Of a DNA stretch of 64,000 nt, positions 27,953 to 35,877 are shown piece after piece. This DNA is from CAWCPR01 sp963797475 (GTDB taxonomy: Bacteria > Chloroflexota > Anaerolineae > Anaerolineales > UBA4823), in the NCBI GenBank assembly GCA_963797475.1, contig CAWCPR010000012.1, positions 248,001-312,000 on the forward strand, given 5' to 3'. Position 1 is the first letter of the stretch. Each line of letters starts with the position of its first letter. The notes beneath the pieces are model-generated. The model ran no database searches. It saw nothing but the letters and a program-made list of their open reading frames with translations, and was not told the origin of the DNA. Made by a program: the position numbers and the translations under genes.

Positions 27953-28245
27953 ATCTCCCCATACTTTTTAATCAGGTGTTGATCGAACTCGTCATCATCC
28001 AATACGGTTACAGGCATGGGCACAGCCGCTAACACCAGGTGCCCGCTGTCCAGGAAGAGCACCCACTTACAGGCGCGTCCAAATGTCAGATCAATCAACC
28101 TGCCTTCCGCCTTCGCTACCCGGGCTGCACGTCGAACGGGCGCCGAATCCCATCGCCCGGCGGCGAGCACGCGATCCGGCGCTACAAGACCGGCCTCACC
28201 CACTGGCCACAGGTAGGGCGTACGAGATGTTTTTGGTTTGCTCAT
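27949..28245 (-). CDS. RemA/DUF370-like protein in the adaptation operon
   Basis: The 98-residue product contains the compact RemA/DUF370 pattern: 'APDRVLAAGRWDSAPVRRA', then 'EGRLIDLTFGRACKWVLFLD' and 'SGHLVLAAV'. The family includes the Bacillus biofilm regulator RemA, a small ring-forming DNA-binding protein, and many uncharacterised relatives. The gene overlaps the RT by 4 bp and the RNase H gene by 4 bp, so it is firmly part of the operon. It could organise leader or repeat DNA during spacer integration or regulate the operon. No direct evidence separates these roles. Confidence 0.72.
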   Translation of the reverse strand: MSKPKTSRTPYLWPVGEAGLVAPDRVLAAGRWDSAPVRRAARVAKAEGRLIDLTFGRACKWVLFLDSGHLVLAAVPMPVTVLDDDEFDQHLIKKYGEI

Positions 28246-28931
28246 GATTGCCTCCAGGTTGAGAAGAATTCCTCGACAATATCTGCATGCTGCTCTCTAG
28301 TTGCTGGCTCGGCTTTTTGATGGTTCCATCCTTCGACTGCTTCAAATGCCAGTGCGTCAGCAAGGCGGTTCTGCTCACGAGATATGTGATGAAAAGTGAC
28401 CTTCTCGAAGCGTTCCGTTAATGTACGCAGGCGTGCTTTCGCCTGGCGTAAGCCGGGAGCATGCGCTTCCGCGCGTCCCTGCATCTGATCGACCACCACC
28501 CTACTATCGCAAAGCACTTCGACTTCCCCGATGTGCTCCTGGTTTTTTATTTGGAGCAAACGCTCCAACGCAAAAATTGCCGCGGCGTACTCGGCCTCGT
28601 TGCAGGTCAAAGAGCCTGCCCGTTGTTGCCACCAGTAACAGATTTTTCCCTGTTCGTCTCGCACAATAGCCGCCAGCCCGCTGGTATGTCGATCGGGTCG
28701 GATCGCGCCGTCGGTGTTGACAATTACTTTCCGGACTGATTTGCGAGATCCCCGGCTACGATGGGATCGCACGCCATTGCCGCCTTTGGCGGGAACCCGC
28801 GTAGCGGGCAATGGCGCGCCATTTCTTTTGGGTGGATCTTCGGTCGATTGCTGGGTCTTGTTCTTTGGGTGGTTCAATTGATTTCCCTTTTGATCGCGTC
28901 CGTTGGCTTGAATGCCCCCATTTTCCACCAA
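28242..28931 (-). CDS. ribonuclease HI-family protein in the adaptation operon
   Basis: After about 75 basic, low-complexity residues the protein has a full RNase HI domain. It shows VNTDGAI (first Asp), 'TCNEAEYAA' (Glu), 'VLCDSRVVVDQM' (Asp) and 'REQNRLADALA' (last Asp), with the usual spacing of about 130 residues. RNase HI removes RNA from RNA:DNA hybrids. Its position at the head of the RT-cas1-cas2 operon suggests it degrades the RNA template after cDNA synthesis. The basic tail may bind nucleic acid. The start is uncertain, and an internal start nearer the domain is possible. Confidence 0.88.
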   Translation of the reverse strand: MVENGGIQANGRDQKGNQLNHPKNKTQQSTEDPPKRNGAPLPATRVPAKGGNGVRSHRSRGSRKSVRKVIVNTDGAIRPDRHTSGLAAIVRDEQGKICYWWQQRAGSLTCNEAEYAAAIFALERLLQIKNQEHIGEVEVLCDSRVVVDQMQGRAEAHAPGLRQAKARLRTLTERFEKVTFHHISREQNRLADALAFEAVEGWNHQKAEPATREQHADIVEEFFSTWRQS

Positions 28932-29076
28932 TTCTGAAGGCCTGCATATCCGACAAAGTAGGATATTTCGTAAAATCCGGCTGTCTCAAATACTTTCCAC
29001 TGCAGATCTATGATTATCTCAGCCTATCGAGAGAAATCGCCGGTATAACAGAGGTAACCAAAAAGGAGTGAGAGCC

Positions 29077-29208
29077 ATGGAAGCCAACCGTGAAGTCCTG
29101 GCCCGTTTTGACAGGTTGATCGTCGTGACGATCTGGAAAGTTGTCCTGGAAACCTTGACGCTCCCGCTCGTTATGCTGCTCCTCTATCATTTGCTCTCCA
29201 GGGGCTGA
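29077..29208 (+). CDS. small single-pass membrane protein
   Basis: A 43-residue ORF with a strong ribosome site (AAAAAGGAGTG, 6 bp upstream of the ATG). Polar N-terminal ~15 residues are followed by a hydrophobic helix (TLTLPLVMLLLYHLLS) that could cross the membrane once. It is divergent from the RNase H gene, with a 145-bp shared upstream region, and is followed at once by a hairpin. No family is recognised. A 43-codon frame of the same design lies at 47312, where it is interrupted by a stop. Confidence 0.55.
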   Translation: MEANREVLARFDRLIVVTIWKVVLETLTLPLVMLLLYHLLSRG

Positions 29209-29262
29209 GCAAACCGCCGCTCGTGACCCGTTTTTGGTAAAGCCTCTTTTGGCGGTTTGCTC
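29207..29262 (+). terminator. long-loop hairpin after the small membrane protein gene
   Basis: GAGCAAACCGCC at 29207-29218 pairs perfectly with GGCGGTTTGCTC at 29251-29262, around a 32-bp loop. There is no clear T run, so it may be a Rho-assisted terminator or mRNA-stabilising structure. Confidence 0.45.
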
Positions 29263-29355
29263 CGACAAGTCAGAACCTTAAAAATAGAATAGTTCGTATG
29301 CGGTCTGGGTGAAGGATTTGCGTGGAAACTGGCTGCAAAAGAAGGAGGTGTTTGT

Positions 29356-30048
29356 ATGCCGACAGTCGTCGTTTCCTGGAATGGTCAGTGCTGTAGTGAG
29401 ACCATTCAGCAGAACTTGCGCTCGAAAATGTTCGAATTGTATGAAGTTTCAGCGCGCTTGTTCAGCGGCTTTTTCCCTGGAACGATCACGAAAACGATGT
29501 TTGATGGGAGGGTAATTCCAGGGAAGATATTGTTATCTTCCTGTCTGTTCTCGGGCGACCCAATTCCCCCTACCCTTGAAAAAGTGAACGAGGACCTGTA
29601 CGCAACTGGGGAGACAGGTCTCTATGGCGTGCAATTTCCCCTGTTCGATCCCCGCAAATTCAATTCGCTGGCAGTGCTGGCGCACAACGATCACTTAAGC
29701 TTCGTATTCCTGCGCAGCGCAGATCCCAAACTGGATGGGCGAATGGTCCAGGTGCTGCGCCCACAACGAAGTAAAGACCATTCCCGGGCTCCGGCGTATG
29801 AACACCTGCTCGCAGCTCCGGAGATCGATCTGCGATATTACCTGGAGCGGTGGATGGGGGGATTATTGGGCTGGGTGAAACATTTCTACGTGCCCAACCT
29901 CTCGTATTGGGCCTGGGTCGACAATCCGGGATATGCCGGATATGAGCAGATTTCACCGGATGATCGTCGTTCTCGGGACGAAATATTCTTCTATCTACGC
30001 GACGCGTTTGAGGAAGAGGCGGAAGCCTGGAAATCCTACAGTCTCTAA
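29356..30048 (+). CDS. hypothetical protein between the two cas operons
   Basis: A 230-residue protein with a good ribosome site (AAGGAGGTG) and no recognised domain. It begins MPTVVVSWNGQCC, has no signal peptide or membrane segment, and ends in an acidic helix (DEIFFYLRDAFEEEAEAW). It is transcribed opposite to the cas genes on both sides, so it could be a cargo gene, a CRISPR accessory or unrelated. The middle contains 'LAVLAHNDHLSFVFLRSADP'. Confidence 0.6.
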   Translation: MPTVVVSWNGQCCSETIQQNLRSKMFELYEVSARLFSGFFPGTITKTMFDGRVIPGKILLSSCLFSGDPIPPTLEKVNEDLYATGETGLYGVQFPLFDPRKFNSLAVLAHNDHLSFVFLRSADPKLDGRMVQVLRPQRSKDHSRAPAYEHLLAAPEIDLRYYLERWMGGLLGWVKHFYVPNLSYWAWVDNPGYAGYEQISPDDRRSRDEIFFYLRDAFEEEAEAWKSYSL

Positions 30049-30173
30049 TATCAAAGAAAATCAGGGATGGAAGATGCGCCAGGCGATTGGATGGAGATCG
30101 AAAGCGAGCGCCTGGACCAGCTTGCGCTCGAAGAAAAACGTCAGCGAAATCACGGGACGTAAGGATTATGTTA

Positions 30174-30555
30174 TTATCGATCTCTTCGGGCTCTCTCGCG
30201 TAATTCCTGCAGGTTGATAATTTCGGCAAATCCGAATTGTGAAGGAACAGCATTGGGAATCGGTTTCAGGCGAATAACAGCCGGGAAATATCCCATCCGC
30301 CCGTGCAGTACGGCTAATAAGACGGAAGCAATCAGACTGTGCGCTGGCGGGTTTATCAGTAAAAGCTGGGTCTGCCAATCCTTGGAAGAGAGACCGATCT
30401 GGTCGACTAACTCGAGAACCTGCGTCTCAAAAGATTCTTCTTGGTCAAACTTAACCGAGAATTCCAGGAGAGAGCTCAAGCGGTCTTCCAATAAGCCGCC
30501 GGATATCTTCCAGAACTTCTTCTCGCAGGGGGTGTCCGAAGTTTAGCAAAAGCAT
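30174..30555 (-). CDS. csx15: Csx15-like CRISPR accessory protein, with a frame break
   Basis: From the ATG at 30555 the product starts MLLLNFGHPLREEVLEDI, the typical Csx15 opening. That frame stops at 30451. The second frame, from about 30491 to 30174, continues with 'SKDWQTQLLLINPPAHSLIA', 'VLHGRMGYFPAVIRLKPIP' and 'FAEIINLQELRERAR', all Csx15-like. One indel near 30480-30500 would join them into about 126 residues. Csx15 proteins are small, type III-associated and regarded as cyclic-oligonucleotide binding or degrading factors. Here it is the last gene after cas6 and probably tunes the signal made by Cas10. Confidence 0.65.
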
Positions 30556-30580
30556 ATTTGATCCTACCTCTAAGGATTCA

Positions 30581-31468
30581 TCACCGCGGTGTAACTTTTT
30601 TCTGCGAACGAGCAGGCAGCGGGCGGGTCTGGCCCATACCAATCGTCGTGTGGTGGCCGGTGCCGCAGTAAAAAGCGAAGCGCGCCAGGTTTTGTAATAC
30701 CTGGTCAGCGCCATCCCAGAAAGCGGCAAAATCGCCGCATTGTCTCTTGGGCAACAGGTGGAATCCCGCCACGCCTGTGAAGCCCGTTGCTGCACCGCGT
30801 GTACCTTCAGCGAATGTCCAGCGATCACTGTTGATACCACCTAACTCAGAGACCATCACACAGGCGTTAGCAAATTCGGGCCATACGGAGTGAATCTGCA
30901 TTGGCTCTGGAGCAAAGGCATTCCATTTCTGCCACCAGCCGCGCAAGATATGGCCGGGGATCGGAAGAGGAATATCGGCACCCTGGGACCGAAATGCGGT
31001 TGGGGTCACGAACTCCAATCTCACTGACTGTGATGATTGTGTCAGCTCGTACTCCTGCGCCAGGTTCGTGTAACTGCTCTGTCCGGCCCAGGTGTGCTGG
31101 GCCGGGTCCAGCGTCCAGCCCTCCAGGTAGAAGCTCATCTTGTATAAGTCCACTTTCGCCGGGAGGCGGGGCAGTATCTGGCGCAGGACCAGCTCCGATA
31201 GTTCCTTGTTGAACGTAGTGACGCGCAGCCAGCACACCTCCCCCGGTTGGAGCCATTTGCCGGCCGACAGCGGGAGGCCGAGGTGGTCGAGCAGGGTGGA
31301 GACTGTATATGGCTTTGGCCCCTGCCCATCGTGCAGGGCGCTGCCCAGCTCCGGCTTGCTGCGCGTGATCTGCGCCAAGAACCAGGCGTTGGCCGGTCGC
31401 CCCAGCGAGCCAAGGATGGGCGCTGCGTGGCTGGATTTCAAGGAGAGCAGAATCGAAAGTAACATCAT
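30581..31468 (-). CDS. cas6: Cas6 crRNA-processing endoribonuclease
   Basis: A 295-residue RAMP protein with two ferredoxin-like domains. The C-terminal glycine-rich signature is clear in 'FAFYCGTGHHTTIGMGQTR', as is the central 'LPIPGHILRGWWQKWNAF' block of Cas6. The enzyme cuts the pre-crRNA within each repeat, leaving the 8-nt AUUGAAAC tag. The repeat palindrome CCCC-TTCTAT-GGGG is a plausible recognition hairpin. The start overlaps the stop of the HEPN gene by 4 bp (ATGA), so the two are translationally coupled. Confidence 0.85.
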   Translation of the reverse strand: MMLLSILLSLKSSHAAPILGSLGRPANAWFLAQITRSKPELGSALHDGQGPKPYTVSTLLDHLGLPLSAGKWLQPGEVCWLRVTTFNKELSELVLRQILPRLPAKVDLYKMSFYLEGWTLDPAQHTWAGQSSYTNLAQEYELTQSSQSVRLEFVTPTAFRSQGADIPLPIPGHILRGWWQKWNAFAPEPMQIHSVWPEFANACVMVSELGGINSDRWTFAEGTRGAATGFTGVAGFHLLPKRQCGDFAAFWDGADQVLQNLARFAFYCGTGHHTTIGMGQTRPLPARSQKKVTPR

Positions 31469-32913
31469 TTTTCTTTCAAGATCTGATTCTCACAAATGTA
31501 GCGATAGGTATCTATTAATCCCAATCCTTCAATCAGCTTTGGATCATCCTCCGGCGCCAGGCTCCGTTTCTGCACGAACAGGTCGAACATTTTCCAGATT
31601 TCTTGCATGAACTCGTTCGGACTCTCTCCCTCTTTCCTATGCATTTCGCGATGCCCGTAAAACAAGTCAGCGAGGTCGAAGGAATTTAGGTGGTCTGGGT
31701 TTAATCCCTCTTTGTGACCTTCCTTTCGCCGGGAGGAAAAATTTATCAGGTTGGTAATCTGCTTCCCATACCCCTCCTGGGTCTTAAGATATTTGGCAAC
31801 CTCCAGGCTGGCATTGCTGCCTGATATTTCGGGCAGGCGCCGGCCGGCCTTTTGATCATATAACTCGCCCTCTTTAATCCCCTGCGCATCGAAAATAAAC
31901 CGATGATAGGCGCCCGGGTTGTTTAAGCCCAGGTCGGGAATCTCTAAATTGGAATTGAACAGATAGGCAGCCATGGCTGCATCAAAGGTGAAAGCAGGAT
32001 GAACCTGCACAAGGAGCCTATATTCGGGATGCGCCTTCATCTCGAACAGCAAGTCTAGGGCTAGCCGCCAGCAGCGATTAAAGGCCTGGCGGGCAGTATG
32101 CGGGCTTACGGTGGCCTGAACCGCTCGTCCATGTGAGAGGGGATTCCTGTATGATTCCTTTAGATCTAACAAATCCTCTTTTAGAACTTGCGTGATATAG
32201 GGTTGACCTGCGGGGTCGGTAGTAGCATGCAGCGCTTCCACCATTGGGTGCCACTCCGGTTTAGCCGGGCTGATTGGGAGCAGCCGGCGAAAACAGTAGC
32301 GAATAGTTGCCTCAACTGCTTGAACTGCCAGGCTGATCGCCGGTCGTTCCTGGCCGTATGCCAGAGAGCGGGCTGCATCTCGAAAACAAGTTTGCGCAAT
32401 CCGGGGCAGGCGTTCGAAAAAGTTGGCATCCTCCTGATCTGCCTGCCAGCCCTTGTCCTGGTAATAGTGGGCGCTCTCCAGTTCACCAACCCGGTGCACA
32501 AACACCACGCGGTTACGTACTTCCTGTAGATAGCGCTCCTGGAACCGGCGGATTAATTCCTGCAAGGTCTGGTAACAACGCTCCCCCCATTTCTCGGGAA
32601 TCTCGGTCTCTCCAGGCCCCTCCTCCAGCTTGCGAGCCAGGTCAGAGAACCCCGGGCTAAGGGCACAAATTCCTGGAAAAGGAAGCAGGCCAGCGTCATC
32701 GAACTGTATCTGCTCCCACTCGAAGGTCTCTCTTCCCCCTGGCTGTTCGTTATCGAGACGCCTGGCAACATCGTGGAGCGCCTGCCTCAATCCTAAGCTG
32801 TGTACAGGGATTTTCTTGTACCGCGCCAAGCCTTTTACCGTCTCATATGTGTCGATGAAGGTTCCAATTCTGGCAGTCTCCATGAACCACTCTCCGGGTC
32901 GCGGGAAAACCAA
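31465..32913 (-). CDS. HEPN-domain protein with an unrecognised C-terminal domain
   Basis: The 482-residue protein has a helical middle domain with an R-x4-H motif, RNPLSH at residues 256-261, following 'SLAVQAVEATIRYCFRRLLP'. This is the layout of a HEPN RNase or nucleotidyltransferase partner. Beyond residue 300 a second domain begins VQVHPAFTFDAAMAAYLF, then FIFDAQGIKEGELYD. It has the flavour of DHH/MYG1-like phosphoesterases but with degenerate motifs. No CARF domain is seen. The gene opens the unit with cas6 and csx15 after a terminator. It may be an RNA-cutting effector. A start at 32883 (METARIG) is an alternative. Confidence 0.6.
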   Translation of the reverse strand: MVFPRPGEWFMETARIGTFIDTYETVKGLARYKKIPVHSLGLRQALHDVARRLDNEQPGGRETFEWEQIQFDDAGLLPFPGICALSPGFSDLARKLEEGPGETEIPEKWGERCYQTLQELIRRFQERYLQEVRNRVVFVHRVGELESAHYYQDKGWQADQEDANFFERLPRIAQTCFRDAARSLAYGQERPAISLAVQAVEATIRYCFRRLLPISPAKPEWHPMVEALHATTDPAGQPYITQVLKEDLLDLKESYRNPLSHGRAVQATVSPHTARQAFNRCWRLALDLLFEMKAHPEYRLLVQVHPAFTFDAAMAAYLFNSNLEIPDLGLNNPGAYHRFIFDAQGIKEGELYDQKAGRRLPEISGSNASLEVAKYLKTQEGYGKQITNLINFSSRRKEGHKEGLNPDHLNSFDLADLFYGHREMHRKEGESPNEFMQEIWKMFDLFVQKRSLAPEDDPKLIEGLGLIDTYRYICENQILKEK

Positions 32914-32954
32914 AAAGGAGGGCTTCCGAAAATCACCCTTTTCGAAAGCCCTCC
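32912..32954 (-). terminator. intrinsic terminator between the Cas7 operon and the HEPN-cas6 unit
   Basis: On the minus strand, GGAGGGCTTTCGAAAA (32954-32939) pairs with TTTTCGGAAGCCCTCC (32932-32917) across a 6-base loop and is followed by TTTTT. The stem has one mismatch. It ends transcription just after the large Cas7 gene. Confidence 0.85.
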
Positions 32955-32966
32955 CTGGTACTTTCT

Positions 32967-35327
32967 CTACGACTTCACTTGCCCCGTCTTGTCAATGAGC
33001 GGCAGCCCCTTCTCCTCGCCCGGCTGCTCCAGGGCGAAGCGAGCCTGGCGATTGCGGTTGTTGCCCATGAACCATTCGAAGTTTTTGCCCTCCGGGTTGG
33101 GCTCGGGGTCCGCGCGGGGGTAGTGGATCGGCAGCCCGACTGGCTGCTCGCCCAGCAGGGCCAGCAGCTCACGCAGATGGGGGAGCTGGTCGAAGGGCAG
33201 GTCATAGGCCAGGGACATGGGGATTTAAACTCCTCGACCCATTGCTGCTGCTCGGCCGGTTCCACCGGGCGCACGCCGCTCTGCCAGCCGGTTGTATAGC
33301 GCTCATCCATTTCAATCACGCTCACCTGCAGCCCGGCCAAGCGCAAACTGCCGAACCCCAGGGGCTTGGCGTATCCCAGCCGGTGGAAGCCCTTGCCCTC
33401 CAGCTTCAGGCACCACAGGAGCGTCCCCAGCTCGACCGGGGCTAGGTTCTCAAACTGAATGGAAAAGGAGAACTTCGCTCCTGGCTCGAGCGCCCCTTCG
33501 ACCGTGCGGTTCTGGTCCGATTTTTTCACCCGGCTGCGGTATTCTCGCTGCGGGTCCCGCCAATAGGCGCGGTCGCCGGCGTGGCCGTGGTGGCGGAACA
33601 CTTTGCGCCCGCGCAGCACGTTCTGGCGGTTGTCATATCCGGCCTCCGCCTCGTCCAGGCCGCTGCGCGGCTTGCCCGCGGAGGGACGCAGGTAAAAACG
33701 GGTTGTGGTCGGCTTGGGAGAGCCGAGCACCGCCAGTTCCATCGGCCCCATTTCCACGGCCTGGTCCTCCAGGCGGCCGTGATTGAACTGGAGCCGACCG
33801 GCATAAGCCGTCTGGGCCGAAATCGGCAGAGGTTTATCGCTGCTGCGCGTGCTGCTGTACACCCACCCAAATGTCCGGCAGGCCGGGCACAGGTGGTCAA
33901 TATCCCGGCACTTCCACAGGTGCAGCGGCAGCAGGTCGTCGACTTTTCGCTTGTTGCTCACCCGCGGTACCGCGACCGGGGCAATGAACTCAACCTCCGG
34001 AGCCTGCAGACTGCCCGAGAGCATCACGTATGCCAGGTCTCCATCCTCCACCTCGCAGGAACTGCCGATGACAAATCGGCTGAAGGCCGGTGTTTTCTTG
34101 GCCGGCCGGCCGCGGTCATCCTTCTCCACCCACGGCTGATCTGGCTCGTGCTTCTTTTTTCGCCAGCGGGCCACTTCCTCGGCGTGCCGTTTCTGGTAAT
34201 CCTCGATCAGGTCGCGATATTTCTGGCGGATGTCCTCCGTCAGCAGCACCTTCTCCGGGCCGAATTGGTTTTTCGGGCTGCGGAAGAAGAAACGCTCGAA
34301 GCGCTTGGTCTCGATGTTCTGGTTGTTCAGGCACAGGTAACCCTTGACCACCTGCCCACCCGACTTCGGCAGATCCTCTCTTTGTTTGGCCACATGGAGC
34401 ACGTTCCATACCGGCGGGAACTGCAGTTCCTCCACCCGGGCGTAGCACTCCTCGCCGTGCTGCATCCCGTGCAAGTCCACCGCCCGCAGTTCGGGGGGCG
34501 GGCGGCGTTTCCCGGCATAGTTGAGCGCCCGGTAGCGCTCGACCCGGCCAGCGTACAGCTTATCCCGCGGCCGATCCCCCACGACCAGTTGGGCCGTGCC
34601 CGGCAGCAGCCGCAGCCACCAGCAGTGCTTCTCCTGATCCCACTCCACCCGGGCCGGGATCAGCCTCAGGGCGTCAGCAGCCGGCAGGTGCCGGCTCAGT
34701 CTGCGCCCGTAGTCGAAATGGGCGAAACAGGAGTTGGTCGCCGCCTCGAATATGCCGCGCAGCATCCCGCGCAGGCTGGATGCCGGCAGCGCAGGCTCCG
34801 GGCCATTGCCAAAATCGTATTTGTAAAACTGGTACGTGCGGTGCTCCGAGGCCGGGTCTTCCCAATATTCAGAGTCAGAGATGAACAGAGGCGTAACCGC
34901 TTCCAGCTCGCAGGTGATCGTCCCATTCAAGCCCACCCAGCGGTCGTGCGGTGGGGGCGGGCAGCGGCCGAGCAGCTCGGTTCCCGGCTCGTCGGGCAGC
35001 GCTTGGGGTGCACCAGGCGAGCGCACGAAGTTGTATGGATTGAGAAAGCGATACGCCTGCGTTTTTTTCGATGTCCCGGCTCCGCTCGCCTGCGAGGGGC
35101 CAGGTTGGGCGCCCTTCTGCGCTCCTGCCGGGCGCACCCACTTCGCCCTCGGCCCCCGCTCGCCCATCTCGGCTTCAAACGCCAGGCGGGTCCCCTTCTG
35201 GATCCCCTCCAGCGGGCGGGTTCTTCACCCAATTCAGCCGGAAGAAAATCTGCTCGCCCCCGCCGTCCGGCTCGATCTTACCCCAGCCGGCATCCGGGTT
35301 CACATACACAACCGTTCCCTCTGCCAT
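32967..35327 (-). CDS. large Cas7-like RAMP (TIGR03986 type) with N-terminal cold-shock-like domain; two frame breaks
   Basis: The start at 35327 (GGAGGCATGAG upstream) gives 'GTVVYVNPDAGWGKIEPDGG' and 'EQIFFRLNWV', an OB-fold cold-shock pattern. A G too many in the GGGG near 35220 shifts frame, and the next frame continues KGTRLAFEAEMGERGPRA, as such domains do. The main body (from 35167) is the TIGR03986 RAMP: 'ALPASSLRGMLRGIFEAATNS', a Cys segment 'CPACRTFGWVYSS' and 'LGYAKPLGFGSLRLAG'. A missing C at the CCCC near 33222 shifts frame again to the true end 'FEWFMGNNRNRQARFALEQP'. In III-Dv complexes the matching subunit is 'Cas7 with insertion', forming the end of the backbone. Confidence 0.78.
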
Positions 35328-35328
35328 C

Positions 35329-35877
35329 TCATGCCTCCTCGAATCCGGTAAACCATACGAAAGCCACCTGGCCGTTGCGGGTGAACTGCCAGTATCTTAC
35401 CCGCACCCGGGCGGAGCTCACTTGCGGGTAGCGCAGTCTGGCCCAACCCACCCGGTCATCCTGCCAGTACTTCCCATCCTTCTCTTTTTTGCCCCACAAA
35501 AGGGCAGACTTCAACCCCCGGCGGTGGAAGGTCTCTCCCGGGTAGGTCTTCCAGTAGCTCTCCGCGCCAAAGCCGGCCAGCGCCGGACGGTGGCTGTCGC
35601 CGATAAAGTGCCACAGCACCCGGTCGCCGTCCCGCCGCGCGCTCAGGTGGCCGCTCTCCCCAAACAGCTCGGCCCGTTCTAGGCTGCTGAGCCGGTTGGG
35701 GGACGGCGGCTCTCCGGAATTGATCTCAAAACCGCTCACATATTCCCAAAGCCCCCAGCGCGCTTCTTGCGGCCACTGCCATGAGCGGAGGAAGGCCCCC
35801 CATTCGGGTGGAGTAAATTCGCCGCCCCAAACTTGGAACTTATCCTCGCCCCATAAGGAGCTGCTCCTCTCATTCAT
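35329..35877 (-). CDS. csx19: Csx19 (type III-D subunit)
   Basis: A 182-residue protein rich in Trp and aromatic residues (WGEDKFQVWGG, RSWQWPQEARWGLWEYVSGF, YWQFTRNGQVAFVWFTGF). It matches Csx19, a marker of subtype III-D, in size and position. In the III-Dv complex Csx19 is a structural subunit near the foot of the complex. It overlaps the tandem-Cas7 gene by 8 bp and is followed by the large Cas7 after one base, so translation is coupled. The ribosome site is GGAAGGAGAG. Confidence 0.82.
   Translation of the reverse strand: MNERSSSLWGEDKFQVWGGEFTPPEWGAFLRSWQWPQEARWGLWEYVSGFEINSGEPPSPNRLSSLERAELFGESGHLSARRDGDRVLWHFIGDSHRPALAGFGAESYWKTYPGETFHRRGLKSALLWGKKEKDGKYWQDDRVGWARLRYPQVSSARVRVRYWQFTRNGQVAFVWFTGFEEA

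Noticed and set aside
30067..30162. 31-codon ORF MEDAPGDWMEIESERL
   Set aside because: There is a poor ribosome site and no context. It could be the tail of the preceding gene after a frame slip, but that is not supportable.
32967..33218. Separate 83-codon gene after the large Cas7 gene
   Set aside because: Its sequence reads as the family's C-terminus, and the last ~80 codons of the longer frame look like shadow. One C at a CCCC run joins them.
33581..35431. 616-codon plus-strand ORF
   Set aside because: It is antisense to the large Cas7 gene, with the biased composition of a shadow of a GC-rich gene.
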